Source of the DNA: Haematococcus lacustris
Taxonomy: Eukaryota; Chlorophyta; Chlorophyceae; Chlamydomonadales; Haematococcaceae
DNA: 64,000 nucleotides
Assembly (NCBI GenBank): GCA_030144725.1
Contig: JASKMD010000029.1
Coordinates: forward strand, 3,089,939 to 3,153,938
Direction: 5' to 3'
This document shows positions 44,940 to 55,958 of the stretch, one piece after another. Within the stretch, counting starts at the first letter, position 1; every line of letters starts with the position of its first letter. The translations under genes were made by a program, and so were the position numbers. The notes beneath the pieces are model-generated. The model ran no database searches, was not told where the DNA came from, and saw only the letters and a list, made by a program, of their open reading frames with translations.

Positions 44940-47562
44940 ATCCAGCATGGTCCCTTCTCTGCTTGCAAGGTCTCGCAATATTTGTGGAGACCACTCGCAT
45001 CCAACCACTCAGCCAGCACGGACAAGGTCAGCTCCAGGGCCCTCACGCCCCCTTGCATGGTTATGAGGCCGCATGCATGCCTGGCCAGCTTGTAGGCAAC
45101 CCCCCCATCCTTCATGCGGTTCATGCATGTTCTGTTGCCTGGGCCCCGCAGCAGGGGGGATGGGACCTGCCAAGAAGCTTCTGCTGCTGCCAAGCCGGCA
45201 GGAGGGAGGGGGGGCCAGGAGGTGAGGGAGGAGGGAGCAGGCAAGCCGGCAGCAAGGCAAAGGGGGCCCTGTGCCTACCTGGGGGGGGCCAACACCATGT
45301 CCACCACATGCATCACCCCACCACCATTTGGGTTTGCCATGTCAAAGGCCACAACCCTGCGCCTGAACTTGCAACACGGGCTCCCTTCCTGGCACCCTGC
45401 AAGCATGGAGCCATGCAAGGATGCAAGCATGCAGGGGGGTATAGCAGCTGGCACCTCCCCTGCGTGCACAAACCACAACAGTTTGCTGCGACTGCAGCGT
45501 TGCGTGGGCTGACCCGTTGCATCCAGCGTCCGCTGACCACACCCACAGAACAGCAGCAGCAGAGCAGCAGCAGCAGCCCGGGCCAGTGGGCTTGAACACC
45601 AACACACAGGCTGGGGCGCTACTCAGGGCATGTTTGGTTGCTCTGGTGCCGCCCCTGCTGCTGCTGTCAGCCCTGGGGGGCGTTAGGCTCACACACCCAC
45701 ACACACTGTGTGTACTCCATCCTCACCCTGGCACACTCTCACACTATGACCACACGTTGCATGCCGCCTGACTGCCTGACCCCCCCAGGCCCTAGCCAGG
45801 CCTCCATGGCTCACATGGGGGGGTGGAACAGAGATAAGCTGGTGCCGTTCAGGGCCGTGTCCAGCTTCCTGCAGCAGCAGGGAGAGAGCCCACACAGCCC
45901 ATGTGTGTGGGTCCGTGTAAGGGTTGTGGGGGAAAGGACAGGGGGCAGGGGGCAGGGGGCAAGGGGCAGGGGGCTAAGGAGAAAGTGAGGGCGGAGAGAA
46001 GAGGTCATGACATGGCTCCAAACTACGGCCTGCCCCGCTCACGAATTGCCTGTGGGGATGTCGCCCAGCTTCAGCAGCTTGCCTGGAATGACTGCGAGCA
46101 GCATGACAAGTGCAGCCACAGCACTGGTGGCCTTGTTGGTGGGTAGAGGGCACAGTAGGTGATGCCGCATGATGGATCAGACATAATGTGGGCTGTTGAC
46201 AACTGCCTTGTGATGCTCCTGAACAACTGCAGGCAGGGAAGCCGCTGCAAAACATCGGCGAGGAAGGCAGGGGCAGCAGGGGCTGAGGGTGCGCTGCCTG
46301 TGTGGCTGCTGCTTCTGATGGCAGGCTGTGGCTCGTGACCTACTGTGGTGCAGCAGCAGGGCACGGGTGGAGTTAAGCCGCTGGGGGGTCAGCAGGTCAT
46401 CTACGGAGTTCAGACGCTGCAGCCGCAAGTATGTCTCCACTCCCTACAGGAGCAGCAGAAGGTGGGGGGTAAGGGGGGAGAAGGGGTCATGCTACCTGTC
46501 ACCATTCAACTATTGTCATGCTACCTGTCACCATTAAACAATGACAATGTCAAGCATTGGGCCAGGGCCAGGGCCTGGGCCAGGACCAAGACCAGGGCCA
46601 GGGCCAGGGGCAGGGGCAGGGGCAGGGCCAGGGCCTGGGCCAGGACCAAGACCAGGGGCAGGGCCAGGGGCAGGGCAGGGCCAGGGGCGGGGGTGGGGGC
46701 GCCATGTCATGCATTTAGGACAGAGCCTGTGTCTTCTGCATGGCCATGCGCCCCATGCTGCGTGGGAGCTGCGGACCTCTCGTCTGTGCCCTGTCGGAGT
46801 GCCCTTTGGGAGTGTGCCCTTTGCGGCTGCGAGACAAGCCACCCAAGGCCCAGCAGCAGCAAGCCCCCCCCCATTTGAAGCTGTCATCAGCTTACGCTTA
46901 GTGCATGTTTTGTCATGCCAACTCTACGCATGCCCTGTCACAGGGGTCAGGTAATGATGTAGGTGGTAGGCGACCATGACCATGTGTATGCCATGTGTAG
47001 GCCATGGCATACACATGCGATGGGAACTCCACACAGGCAAAAACACCGTTTTGTAGTGGTTCACAATTAGTGTGTTCGACTGCAATGAATGCTCAAGGTT
47101 GAGAGCCAAGGTGCTGCGTGGGGGCTGCCAAAGTTTTGAATAAGTTTTGTTGGGCTACATAAGTAGTGTTGCTCCTCCCCTTGCAATGCCGGCCATGGCC
47201 ACTCCGTGGACTTCACCGTGCGTGTGTGTGCCCCCCATATGAGCAGCGTAGGCTGCCCCCCAGCAGTGCCTGGTGGTGTGCGCCCCACCTACGTAGTCAT
47301 TGGGCATGAAAATGGTGCTGCCAGGCACTGAGACGTTGAGGGTGAGGAAGAGCTGTGTGGCGGTGCTGGTTGACTTGGTGTTGCTGTCAGCTCCTGGGCT
47401 GCTCTGGCCCTGGAGGAGCTGCCTGCAGCCCAGCAGCAGCAGTGACAGCAGCAGCAGTGAGGGGCCCAGGGGGGCAGGGGGGTAGGGGGGCAGGGGGGTA
47501 GGGGAGCAGGGGGTAAGGGAGACAGGGGTTTGCTGGCCTGCTGGTGCCTGGGGTGTGAGCAT
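44940..47562 (-). CDS. Fasciclin-like (FAS1-domain) protein, probably secreted or membrane-anchored
   Basis: Adhesion or extracellular-matrix type protein. Minus strand: exon 47562-47293 has a hydrophobic signal/anchor (LGPSLLLLSLLLLGC) and then TATQLFLTLNVSV and GSTIFMPNDY. Exon 46443-46344 reads GVETYLRLQRLNSVDDLLTP, then LNSTRALLLHH. Later pieces are VQEHHKAVVNSPHY (near 46225-46175), VIPGKLLKLGDIP (near 46090-46050), KLDTALNGTSLSLFHPP (near 45870-45815) and VVAFDMANPNGGGVMHVVDM, then VLAPPR (near 45345-45285), the diagnostic FAS1 end (NGVxHVIDxVLxPP). A further piece, LSVLAEWLDASGLHKYCETL (near 45015-44950), looks like the start of a second FAS1 domain. Exon limits after the second are approximate, and the 3' end is not found. 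Intron 1 contains a Fanzor right-end relic. Confidence 0.65.
46556..46690 (+). repeat. GGGCCAG-type low-complexity repeat in FAS1 intron
   Basis: Degenerate 6-bp GGGCCA/GGGGCA tandem repeat with a ~65-bp higher-order duplication. Confidence 0.9.
46825..47045 (+). ncRNA. Fanzor group B C-terminal codons plus right end, degraded (in FAS1 intron 1)
   Basis: Starts with codons for RLRDKPPKA, then AAGCTGTCATCAGCTT and the right-end core as far as the ACTCCACACAGG region. The terminal stem is lost. Antisense to the FAS1 gene. Confidence 0.55.
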
Positions 47563-47782
47563 ACGAGTGATGTTTTAAGTGTTCGGGGTGGGGTGAGGTG
47601 GGATGAGGGTTGCAGGCCCACCTTTGGCTGTGAGTTTGGATGCCAGCCGCTGCTGCTGCCCAGGGTGACACAGCTACTGTGCAACCTACACAAGGAATCA
47701 GCTGCTGTCACATATGGGGGTACACAGGCGATGGGGTACCGGGGAATCCGCCATGTTCCTTAATTCCCCACGGGTCAGGTGG

Positions 47783-47820
47783 CTGGACCTGGACGACAGC
47801 TCAGCGTTGCATTTGCAGGC
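47783..47820 (+). repeat. Direct repeat left of Fanzor B8 (partner 48442-48479)
   Basis: 38 bp, two mismatches to the partner. The pair brackets the whole B8 copy and its right end. Confidence 0.9.
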
Positions 47821-47934
47821 ATTAAGCTGGATCAGCTCGTGACCGACTGCGCAAGCCCACTGGGAACACCGCCCAAGCCACCCTGGTACACCACCTGCTA
47901 CTCCCAGCCTGGACTATTGTGGCTTATTACTGTT

Positions 47935-48153
47935 GTTGGCTGCCAAAGCCAAGCCAGCACCACAGCCAAGGCTGCCAAGGCCAAGCCAGCACCACAGCCA
48001 GGCAGGTGGCGCCCAGTGGAGCTGTGCTACTGGCCAGAGCAGGGAGCTCTGCCAGCCAAGGGCAAGGAGTACCCTGGCCTGGGCTACAAGCGGCTGCGAG
48101 ACAAGCCACCCAAGGCCCAGCAGCAGCAGCAGCAGCCTGATGGGGCACAGTAG
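47935..48153 (+). pseudogene. Fanzor group B, copy B8, C-terminal fragment with RuvC-III deleted
   Basis: Reads AAKAKPAPQPGRW, then directly [34 protein letters not shown], a Gln run and TAG (48151-48153). Compared with B3, 57 bp encoding [10 protein letters not shown] plus flanks are missing. The deletion lies between two copies of GCAGGTGG, so it looks like short-repeat slippage or end joining. The frame is kept, but the third catalytic Asp is gone. Confidence 0.8.
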
Positions 48154-48427
48154 TGTGTGTGCCCCCCCCCCTTTGTTGAGCTGTCATCAGCTTACATTAG
48201 TGCATGTTTGTCATGCCAACTCTACACAATAGCCCTTAGGGGCCAGGCAATGGTGTAGGTGGTAGGCACTCATGCACCATGTCCATGTGCACTGGGTATA
48301 CTTCACACAGCCCAATAACACCATTTGAGTCAGGCCACTAGTGGTCCCTAGTATTCCCGCTAGTGGTCGCTAGTGGCCACTACTGGTCCGGCTCAAATGA
48401 AGGCCCTAGTGAGGGACAAAAGGACTG
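48154..48427 (+). ncRNA. Fanzor group B right end with variant stem, copy B8
   Basis: Follows the B8 stop and ends at the common base (48427). The terminal stem is TTTGAGTCAGGCC (48324-48336) with GGTCCGGCTCAAA (48385-48397). It pairs at 12 of 13 positions although the inner sequence differs from B3 (GGATC/GATCC). Confidence 0.65.
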
Positions 48428-49005
48428 CCCAAGCCCAAGCCCTGGACCTGGACGACAGCTCAGCATTGCACTTGCAGGCTTTATGCCCTGGCTGCTGCTG
48501 CTGCTAGACTGGGATGCAGGCTTGACACCATCAGGTCCAGGTCACCACCACTAGTATGCACTTCAGTGTAGGTATGTACCTAAAGATGTATCTAGGCATG
48601 TACCTACATATAGGACAGTCGAGGAACAACCAGGTGTTTCTGGGGCCCTTGTTCGGGTCACTAGGGTTGCCCCCTCCCCCAGCCAACATCTATGCCATGC
48701 AATTGCAGTAACAAGGCAGGCCAGGTTCACAACAGGCGTGCCGTCAACACCTCGGCACCGCTGAGCGGCGGCCAGTGAAGCGCGAGGTCATGGCCGGGCT
48801 GTCTCGACGACGCAACGGAAATAAGCCGCGGACATTAACGGTGCACTTACCCAAAACGCCCGCGCAGACCAGCAGAAGGGCATCGTAGGCCACACTTCGC
48901 CGCATTGTCTTAGAGGGCGCACTGCCGAGGTGACCACACTGTTTCCTTGTGGCGGGCCATCAACCGGGTTAGGACCCGAAGCCAGTAGTACCCCATGCAG
49001 CAGGT
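48428..49005. other. No gene recognised; contains direct-repeat partner 48442-48479
   Basis: Bases 48442-48479 repeat 47783-47820. A GTACCTA-rich stretch follows (48550-48610). The remainder shows no exon-like structure. Confidence 0.4.
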
Positions 49006-49072
49006 GTGGTTCAGTAGCTACAAACCTCCCTCTTCTTGCGAGAGGCCGGGGGATCGACACCCGCGAGGGGCC
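49006..49072 (+). other. tRNA-like / SINE-like segment
   Basis: A box TGGTTCAGTAG and B box GGATCGACACC, 44 nt apart as in tRNA genes. It has a perfect 5-bp anticodon-like stem CCTCT/AGAGG with a 7-nt loop and a 4-5 bp T-stem. Position 33 of the loop is C instead of the invariant T, and no acceptor stem forms, so a working tRNA is unlikely. Related to 33027-33090. Confidence 0.45.
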
Positions 49073-49474
49073 AGAAATAATTGGCATAAACGATCTCTCT
49101 TGAGGGCAGTGCCCGCCATCGTGCGGGGTGGGAGCTGGAGTGGAGTAGGCTAATTTCCTATGAAGCTCAGGAGGGTAGACACGTTTCCGAGCCGGGGCGT
49201 GTCGTGCTGTGAGAGCGCCCTTTAGGCATACGTCAGCCCGCGGGGGCCCTCCCCATGGTGTGAAAGACCAGAAGCGGCGCGCGGTTCCTTAGTGCACGCC
49301 CCCTGAAGCTTCGGGGGGAGTAGTCTTTCTTTCTTTCTTTCTTTTCTTTTTGTGGCGGGCCTGTTTGATGTGTGCTTTTGCCGGTGTGGGGGTGGGGTGA
49401 GCCGATGGGGCAATCTGTCGTGCATGGCCGCACAAGATCTGGCACGGCTGGATAGAAGCCGCAATTACAGGAGA
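49073..49474. other. No gene recognised; CTTT microsatellite 49327-49350
   Basis: Contains the tail of the tRNA-like segment, a CTTT-type run and the decaying 3' edge of Fanzor relic A4. Confidence 0.4.
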
Positions 49475-50290
49475 CTAGCCCGGTTGACCTCCCTCTCCAG
49501 CCACTTAGGATCCACCACCTCCCCCTGACCCAGCCCCAGCAACCTCCGCTGCTTGGCCACCTCATACCGCATAGCCAGTGGGCAACACCCCACCCGCACC
49601 CTGTAGCCAGGACACCTCCTTCCGCTGCACACTCCGCGCCACCCAGCTGCGCTAACGCTCAGTCCAGGCTGCCCTCCCACCCACGGGCAACCCAAAGCGG
49701 CGTTGGTGCTCATGGGAGCCAGCGATGACCCGGGCTCCAGCCAGAGCCACCGCTTGCTGAAGCCTACGGGGGAACAGCTCGGTGAGGCTCCAACTTGTCT
49801 CCAACTCTATGTCCACGTCGTCCACGGTGTTGGTGTCGTGCTGATAGCGAGGAACGGCGTCGAGGCGGGCGTGGAGGTACGCGGCCAACACATCCTTCAC
49901 AACTGCGCCGGGCCGAGAGAGTTCGCCGACAGGAGTTAGCCCACGGCAGAGATGCAGGAACAGGTCGCGGTCTGCCAGATTTGAGCTGACCACGGCCTCA
50001 AATGGGATGTCGTCGAAGGCTTCCTGCCCATCCGCAAGCACCCTGACCCGCGTGAACCAGCTGTGCACCATGAGGCCCAACAGCACGCTCCCGAGCAGCG
50101 CCCTCGTGCTGCAGGCCTCCACCCAAGCCTTGATTTGCTTGATGAGCCGCGCCTCAATCACTTCGGACGCCACGACCGCTCCCGCCTTAGACCCACGCGA
50201 CCACCCCCGTCATCACGGTATGAAGCTTACATTTCTTCCCATGCCAGGTATTGTTGTTGTGGCGGGCCCAGCGCGCTTCGCCGCTGGCCT
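49475..50290 (-). pseudogene. Fanzor group A N-terminal relic, copy A4
   Basis: Minus-strand similarity to the first exon of A2: NNTWHGKKCKLHT (near 50250), LGSVLLGLMVHSWFTRVRVL, NLADRDLFLHLCRGL, AVPRYQHDTNTVDDVDIELE, QAVALAGARVIAGSHEHQRR and FGL, EVAKQRRLLGLGQGEVVDPK and WLEREVNRASLL. Divergence is high, and the order is conserved with several frame breaks. No RuvC part or right end remains. This is the oldest-looking copy. Confidence 0.72.
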
Positions 50291-50581
50291 TGTTGTTCTG
50301 CTACCCCTGGCTTGCTGCAGGCTGAGCATCGAGCTCGCGGTCCACTTCACTGTGCGAGGCTCTGTCTGTTTCGCAGCATCCCCTACCAAGCGCTACATCG
50401 TTATATCAGTTCTATGTTGAATGCATGCGTACCTAGAACAGTTCTTTGCTTCCATCCACCAACTACCTCGCCAGGCCACATCCATAGTATGTGGAGCAGT
50501 GGCAACCGCAGCCCTAGGAACACCCCATCCCCGCTGCTGGCTGCCGACCGCCCACAGCCCACCACCAGCAACCTCTTTGCT

Positions 50582-50651
50582 CTCTGACGGCTTCGCATCG
50601 TTCTTGTAGTAGGACGCTCACGGCTGCAGCCCTAAGTCACTTGCAAGCGAA
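50582..50651 (+). repeat. Direct repeat left of Fanzor relic A5 (partner 51233-51302)
   Basis: 70 bp with roughly eight mismatches to the partner (shared CTCTGACG, TTGTAGTAGG, CACTTGCAAGCGAA). Confidence 0.9.
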
Positions 50652-50689
50652 GTGCAAGTGGTAGCTCTTTCCCCTCAACAAAAGTTTTT

Positions 50690-51130
50690 TTCTCTGTTTC
50701 CGGGCAGGCCGCGGCACAGGTGTAGGTACAGGTTCCTGCAGCTTAGGTCCGGGATGGCTGCCTTGAAAGACTGGGATGTCCGTGTACACGGGCTGGCCGT
50801 GCTCGTCGAGCTGGTCGGCTACGTCCAGGGAAGACAAGTCCCGAACGAGGGAGCCCAGCCGCAGGCTGCCGATAACTGCCCGCTCGCTACAGGGTCTTCA
50901 TTCGTAGCAGCATAGCCAGGAGCAAGGCGGCCCACAGCGCTTGCGGGAGGTGGCTGGTAAGCTAAGCAAGCCGTGATACGTACTGTCTCTATCGCAGGCA
51001 GCGCGAGCCTCTCCTGAAGCCTTTCTCTTGCGTTAGGCGTCAGTGAGTTGTGCCTCGAGACACTCTAACAATTCTAAACCCTGTTCCTCCGGCACTGGAC
51101 TGGGCACAACCTTGCGCCTTTAAGTTCGCC
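50690..51130 (-). pseudogene. Fanzor group A N-terminal relic, copy A5, upstream of PTOX
   Basis: Minus-strand fragment with GQPVYTDIPVFQGSHPGPK and LQEPVP, matching HDQPVYTDIPVSQAAIPDLS in A2, and more degraded matches up to about 51120 (VPSPVPEEQG-like, compare VPRPVPEDPD at the A2 start). Lies between two 70-bp direct repeats. Confidence 0.65.
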
Positions 51131-51232
51131 CATTTGCCTTATATCCGCGCCTCGCAGCGATAAGTTGTAAGAATTGAATATGATACAACCAACTAACCTC
51201 TAACTAGGAATGTAGTTTCGTTAGCAAGCGCA

Positions 51233-51302
51233 CTCTGACGCCTTCGCGTCGTTTTTGTAGTAGGCCGCTCAAGGCTGCTGCCCTAACTCACTTGCAAGCG
51301 AA
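51233..51302 (+). repeat. Direct repeat right of Fanzor relic A5 (partner 50582-50651)
   Basis: See partner. It ends ~107 bp before the PTOX start codon, so it may be part of the PTOX promoter or 5' UTR. Confidence 0.9.
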
Positions 51303-51408
51303 TACTTGACAATCAACATCTGTGCGCACACGGCAAACACCGCAGTGCAATCCTGCTCTGTCTGGTAGCTCTTCAAACTCAACAAAGTATCTCTTGTGCT
51401 CCGAAACG

Positions 51409-54400
51409 ATGCTCGCCTCGCCGTTCGCTTTGGACAGCAAAGCTTCGCTTGGGCGGGGTGCTGCCAGGCGCTGCAGCCGCGCTCCACGGCGAGTGCAAAA
51501 GCTTGGTCCCGTGGTTTGCCCAGCCGTCACCACGTTGGCTTGCGTCGCGCAGGGGGGTACTGACAGTGGCAGCTATCGTCACGCCTGCGGTAGACAGCCA
51601 GGATGTACCCAGGTGGAGCCCGCCATAGCTGCTCAACTGGACAAGCAATGCTGCACTGTGCTCCATGCATTTGTTTGATAGTTATCTGCTTTTGCTTGTC
51701 GTTCCCGTGCAGCCCTTCACCCTTGCCAAAAAAGCGGAACCGCATTTTTACAGACAAGGATGGCGTCCGCATCCAGGTGAGGTGTGAGTAGCTTTCACTC
51801 GGAAACAGCTTGGTGAGGCATTGGCATTTGCCACAACCAGCACTGAGGCACTGTGCAGGCCATGCCGGTAGACTATGGCTTCCGTGCTGGAGCTGGAAGG
51901 CTATACCAAGATCACTACGGCGAGATCCCCAAGAGTGTGTGGGAGCTGGTAAGGGCCAGGCACACTGGGTAGGCAGGGAAGGTCGGACGTAGGCCTCCTG
52001 TCCAATGGGTGAGAGGTAGGGGATGTGGCCAGAGAGTATGTGCTCCCCTCCAGCTGTGGGAAAACGGCTAGCAAGATGGCAGTTCTGACTCAGGTTAAAA
52101 GCAATGAGACATCACCCATCTCCTACCCATGAGAGTAAAGGGCTTAGGTGAAGGGAAGGATAACTCAGAGTCCCAGGGCTATGCTGTGAAAGGCCGGGCA
52201 TATCAGGGCGGGAGTGCGTGTGGCCTGACTCCGCTGGCGGCAGCAGGGAGGCTCCAGTGCGTGTGCGTTTGCTGGGGGCGCAACCTGTTGTGTGTGTGGG
52301 TGTGGGTGTATGTATGCTCTGCAGGCATCTCTGAACTTCAAGCACGAGCTGGACCAGATGCGACACTCCTTCCGCCACAACCCTTATTACCGCGAGCTGT
52401 ATGCACGCAACCCTCCCAAGACACTGCTGGCCAAGGTAAGCTGCCAGCTGCTGCCAGAGCAACTGGATGGCAGGGCAGTCGCCTGGATGGGTTTATGTCT
52501 GCTGTTGTCAGGTGTTATGTAGGTGACAGCTGGTGACATGGATTGTGGTCATGCAGCAGGGTGTGATGCATTGCGCTCGGCGTGCAGCAAGTGCAGGCAC
52601 GCTGACATGTTCCTCCTGCTGCTGCTGCTGCTGCTGCTGCCTGCAGCTGAACTGCCGTGTGGGTCAGGCCATGGCCAACGGGCTAGGCAAGGTGGATGAG
52701 TTACTGGAGAAGGTTGGTCTGCTGCCAGAGCTGAAGCCGCTGCCCAGCTGGAGCCCTGACGCCCTGGCTGAGTTTGACGAGGTGCGCCCTGCCTGCCGCC
52801 CTGCCCCATCAGCAAGAGCAAGTGGCCGCCTGCTGGCTGTGGGACCCTGCCAGTTGTGAGCGCCAGCAGCAGGGTGCAGCAGCAGCAGCAGCAGCAGCCT
52901 GGGGTGCAGCTGCAGGACGCAGCACCAACGCAGTGGTCGCCCTGACGTTAAGCCATGCTGTCCAGTTGTCCGTCAGTTGCCAGCTGGTTGTCAGTTGTCA
53001 GTCAGTTGTCAGTCGTCAGACTTGTGAACATGTCTGTTGGGCAGGACAGCCAGTCATTGGCAGGCAGCCAAGCACCTGTGGTGCCCAGCTGCATGCGAGG
53101 CACATGAGTTCATTCATATCATGAACCTCCTGCACGGTCACACATTGTTGCACTCGTCATGCGTCTCTGACACTGGCCTGCCCTTTCGACCTTGTGTCAG
53201 CGCAGTTCTTGCGCACCGCTGCTGCGTCAAGGCGGTAGGGTGTACCAGGCAGGCAAGGAGAGAGTGTGCACTGCAGGGCGTCAGCCTGGCTGCTGCTGGG
53301 TGCAGATCAAGGACAAGCTGTCCAAGCTGACCATCTGCAACGAGGCGGTTGCACGGCGTGAAGCGGCACGCATTGCGGCAGACGGGGACATGGAGGCCAC
53401 GCCCATCGCTGTGAAGCTGCCCTTCCTTGCGCTGTGCTGGGTGCTGGACGTGGTGTATGACAAGCGGCCGATTCAGGTGGGGCTGGCTCTGTCTATGTGA
53501 TAGCGAGGTGTCATGTGTGATGGGGTGGGCGCCACTCAGCAGTGGGATGAGCCCGAACATGGGGAATGGGGCACTGCCTGGTTGCGATGGGCATGCAAGC
53601 TGTACCCTGCCAGCCCTGCACCTCATGGCTGCTGTGGGCTGCTGTGGTGCTGTGTCGCAGAAGTTCTGGGTGTTGGAGACTGTGGCCCGCATCCCTTACT
53701 TTGCCTACATCAGCATCCTGCACTTGTACGAGTCACTGGGCTTCTGGCGGGCTGGGGCGGAGCTGCGCAAGATTCACTTTGCTGAGGTGAGGGCAGGAAG
53801 GTGCTGATGCCCTGCATGCTGGGCAGCAACAGACTGGTTGGTTTGATATGTTTTGTATGTCAAGAAGGGCAAGGCTTGACAGGCTAGATCTAGCTTTAGT
53901 CAGTGGCTTGGGCTGGACTGGGCTGGGCTGGTCTGTTCATCAACACTGCAGGTGCAGTAGGTCCCCCCCGCACTGGCCAGTCAACCAGGCAGTACATTAT
54001 TGAAAGAGCAGCTGGCCAGCAAGGTTGTCTTCAACATGGCTGCATTTAGTGGCAGAGCTGTGGTTGAGGCAGAGCGAGAGGGTGGCAGCAAGACAGGGTC
54101 ATGTGGGGAAGAGCAAGCAGCTGAAGGACCTGTGCGGCTGTGTGGTCATGTGGCCATGTAGTAGTGTGCCGGCCAATGGTTTGGCGGGTTGTGCCATCAT
54201 CACATGGCACTACCGCTGCACCACTTAGAACGTCGTGCACATACATGACTGACAGCTAAGTTTCAGGCGCAACAGCTGAGCGCTAGTATACATATATGTC
54301 GTGTGGGGAATAAGAGTGGTAATATTTGTCGTGAAGTGTGTTGAGAGTGGCAGCTCACCTACCTAGCTTGCTGATTGAGTCACACAGCTCCTGCTGGCGG

Positions 54401-55958
54401 TGCTGCTGCTGTGCGCAGGAATGGAACGAGCTGCACCACCTGCAGATCATGGAGTCCCTGGGAGGGGACCAGGCCTGGTTTGACCGCTTCCTGGCGGAGC
54501 ACGCCGCAGTGCTATAGTGAGCAAGAGGGGCCAGAGGTGGTGGTGACTGACAGGGTCACTGCCAAGACTATGCTCCACAGCTGCCTGCTAGCTGCTGCCT
54601 GCTTCCTGCTGTCAGTTGCCCGCTGCCCATGCTCTCACAGACTGCTAGGGATTGTGGCGGTGTGCGCAACAGCATGCACTGTAGGGTGTGTTTCCTGGTG
54701 TGTCTTCAAAGTAGCGGTACCCACCACAACATGGCTGTGCTGAGATTGTGTCGTGCTGCACTGAGTGAGTGAGTGTGCTGACGCAACCCCTTCTTGTGTC
54801 TCAGCCAGCTGCCGCTGGGTAGGTCTGACCCATGCAGGCCAGTGTTGTGTGGCACTGGGTGAGTGCTTACGCGCATAGCTGGTCCTGGGTGTCTGTGGCT
54901 GCAGCTACTGGCTGCTCATCGCCTTCTATCTGGTGTCGCCCAAGGTGGCATACAACTTCATGCAGCGGGTGGAGCACCATGCGGCAGACACCTACTGTGG
55001 GTGATGGCGGGGCGGTGGCGGTCAGCAGCGGACATTAGGGCCAGGCGTTGGTGATGGCCTAGGTGGGAGCAGGCGCAAAGCCCAGCAGGGTGGCGGCGGA
55101 GGTGGTGATGCTGCCCTGCCCTGCCCTGCTGCCGCTGCTACTGTCTCTCCTTAGGCGAATTCCTCGAGTCGAACCGGGAGCTGCTAGCCAGTATCCCTCC
55201 CCCTGTGGTGGCTCTCAACTACTACCGCAACCAGGACCTGTACCTGTTTGACTCGTGAGTGACCCCGCTGGCGTTGGCTTGGCCCGGCTTCACCCACCTG
55301 GTAGTCGCACTGCATGCGTTGCCTGGGCTGCATCAGCCTGGATAGTCTGGTGCAGCGTCTGGGGAGGGTTGAGGTGTAATTAGAGGGCGGAGGGTGCCCA
55401 TCAGCATTCCAATGTGATGAGAGTGGATGTTTCACTAGAAGCAGCTGACACCATCCTCGACAAGTGGCTAGGGAAGGAGTGAGTAGAGTGGCTATGGAAA
55501 TGTGAATTAGAATGACTAGAGTGCTGTGATTGGTGTAGAGCAGCAGGGCACTAGTGGGAGCTATGGCAAGTAAGCTGTTGAGCCATGAGTTAAGCCATGA
55601 GTTATGTGTTGAGTTATGTGTTGAGTTATGTGTGGTACTGTGCCTGCTTTTGTCTTTAGGGCACCATGCTCTGGGCAGTTGCAGATGACAGGGATGACCG
55701 CTGTGTGTGATCTGTGTCCCGAACATGCTGTACGCTTCTGTTGCTTCTGCTGGCTGCAGCTTCCAGACTTCATCCAAGGCCAGCGGAGTGCAGCGCCGCC
55801 CCGACTGCAACACGCTGCTGGACGTGTTCATCAATGTGCGCGACGATGAGCTAGAGCACGTGGCTACCATGTTTGCGATGCAGAACGAGGAGATCGCGAA
55901 GCAACTGGCTGTTGGGCGCGGGTCCCCAGGGCCCGAAGACCACTTGACTATGGAATAG
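51409..55958 (+). CDS. PTOX: Plastid terminal oxidase (PTOX / IMMUTANS-type plastoquinol oxidase)
   Basis: Di-iron enzyme that oxidises plastoquinol with O2; supports carotenoid desaturation and relieves over-reduction. Exon 1 starts at 51409 ([20 protein letters not shown], a transit peptide); its 3' end is unresolved. Firm exons: 51713-51776, 51859-51948, 52325-52435, 52647-52781, 53306-53476, 53661-53786, 54419-54516, 54905-54996, 55155-55254 and 55760-55958, all in phase. Iron-ligand motifs are present: Glu in [32 protein letters not shown] and [26 protein letters not shown] and [16 protein letters not shown] match PTOX rather than mitochondrial AOX, as does the exon block [19 protein letters not shown]. 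Appears intact. The 5' flank carries Fanzor relic A5. Confidence 0.93.

Noticed and set aside
45517..45771. Plus-strand gene over the FAS1 region
   Set aside because: The recognisable domain sequence (MHVVDMVLAPP) is on the minus strand; plus frames are motif-free.
33027..49072. Functional tRNA genes at 33027 and 49006
   Set aside because: No acceptor stem forms at either site, and the anticodon loop at 49006 lacks the invariant T33.
51409..55958. Mitochondrial alternative oxidase
   Set aside because: The transit peptide type, the [11 protein letters not shown] and [11 protein letters not shown] segments and the PTOX-specific C-terminal exon favour the plastid enzyme.
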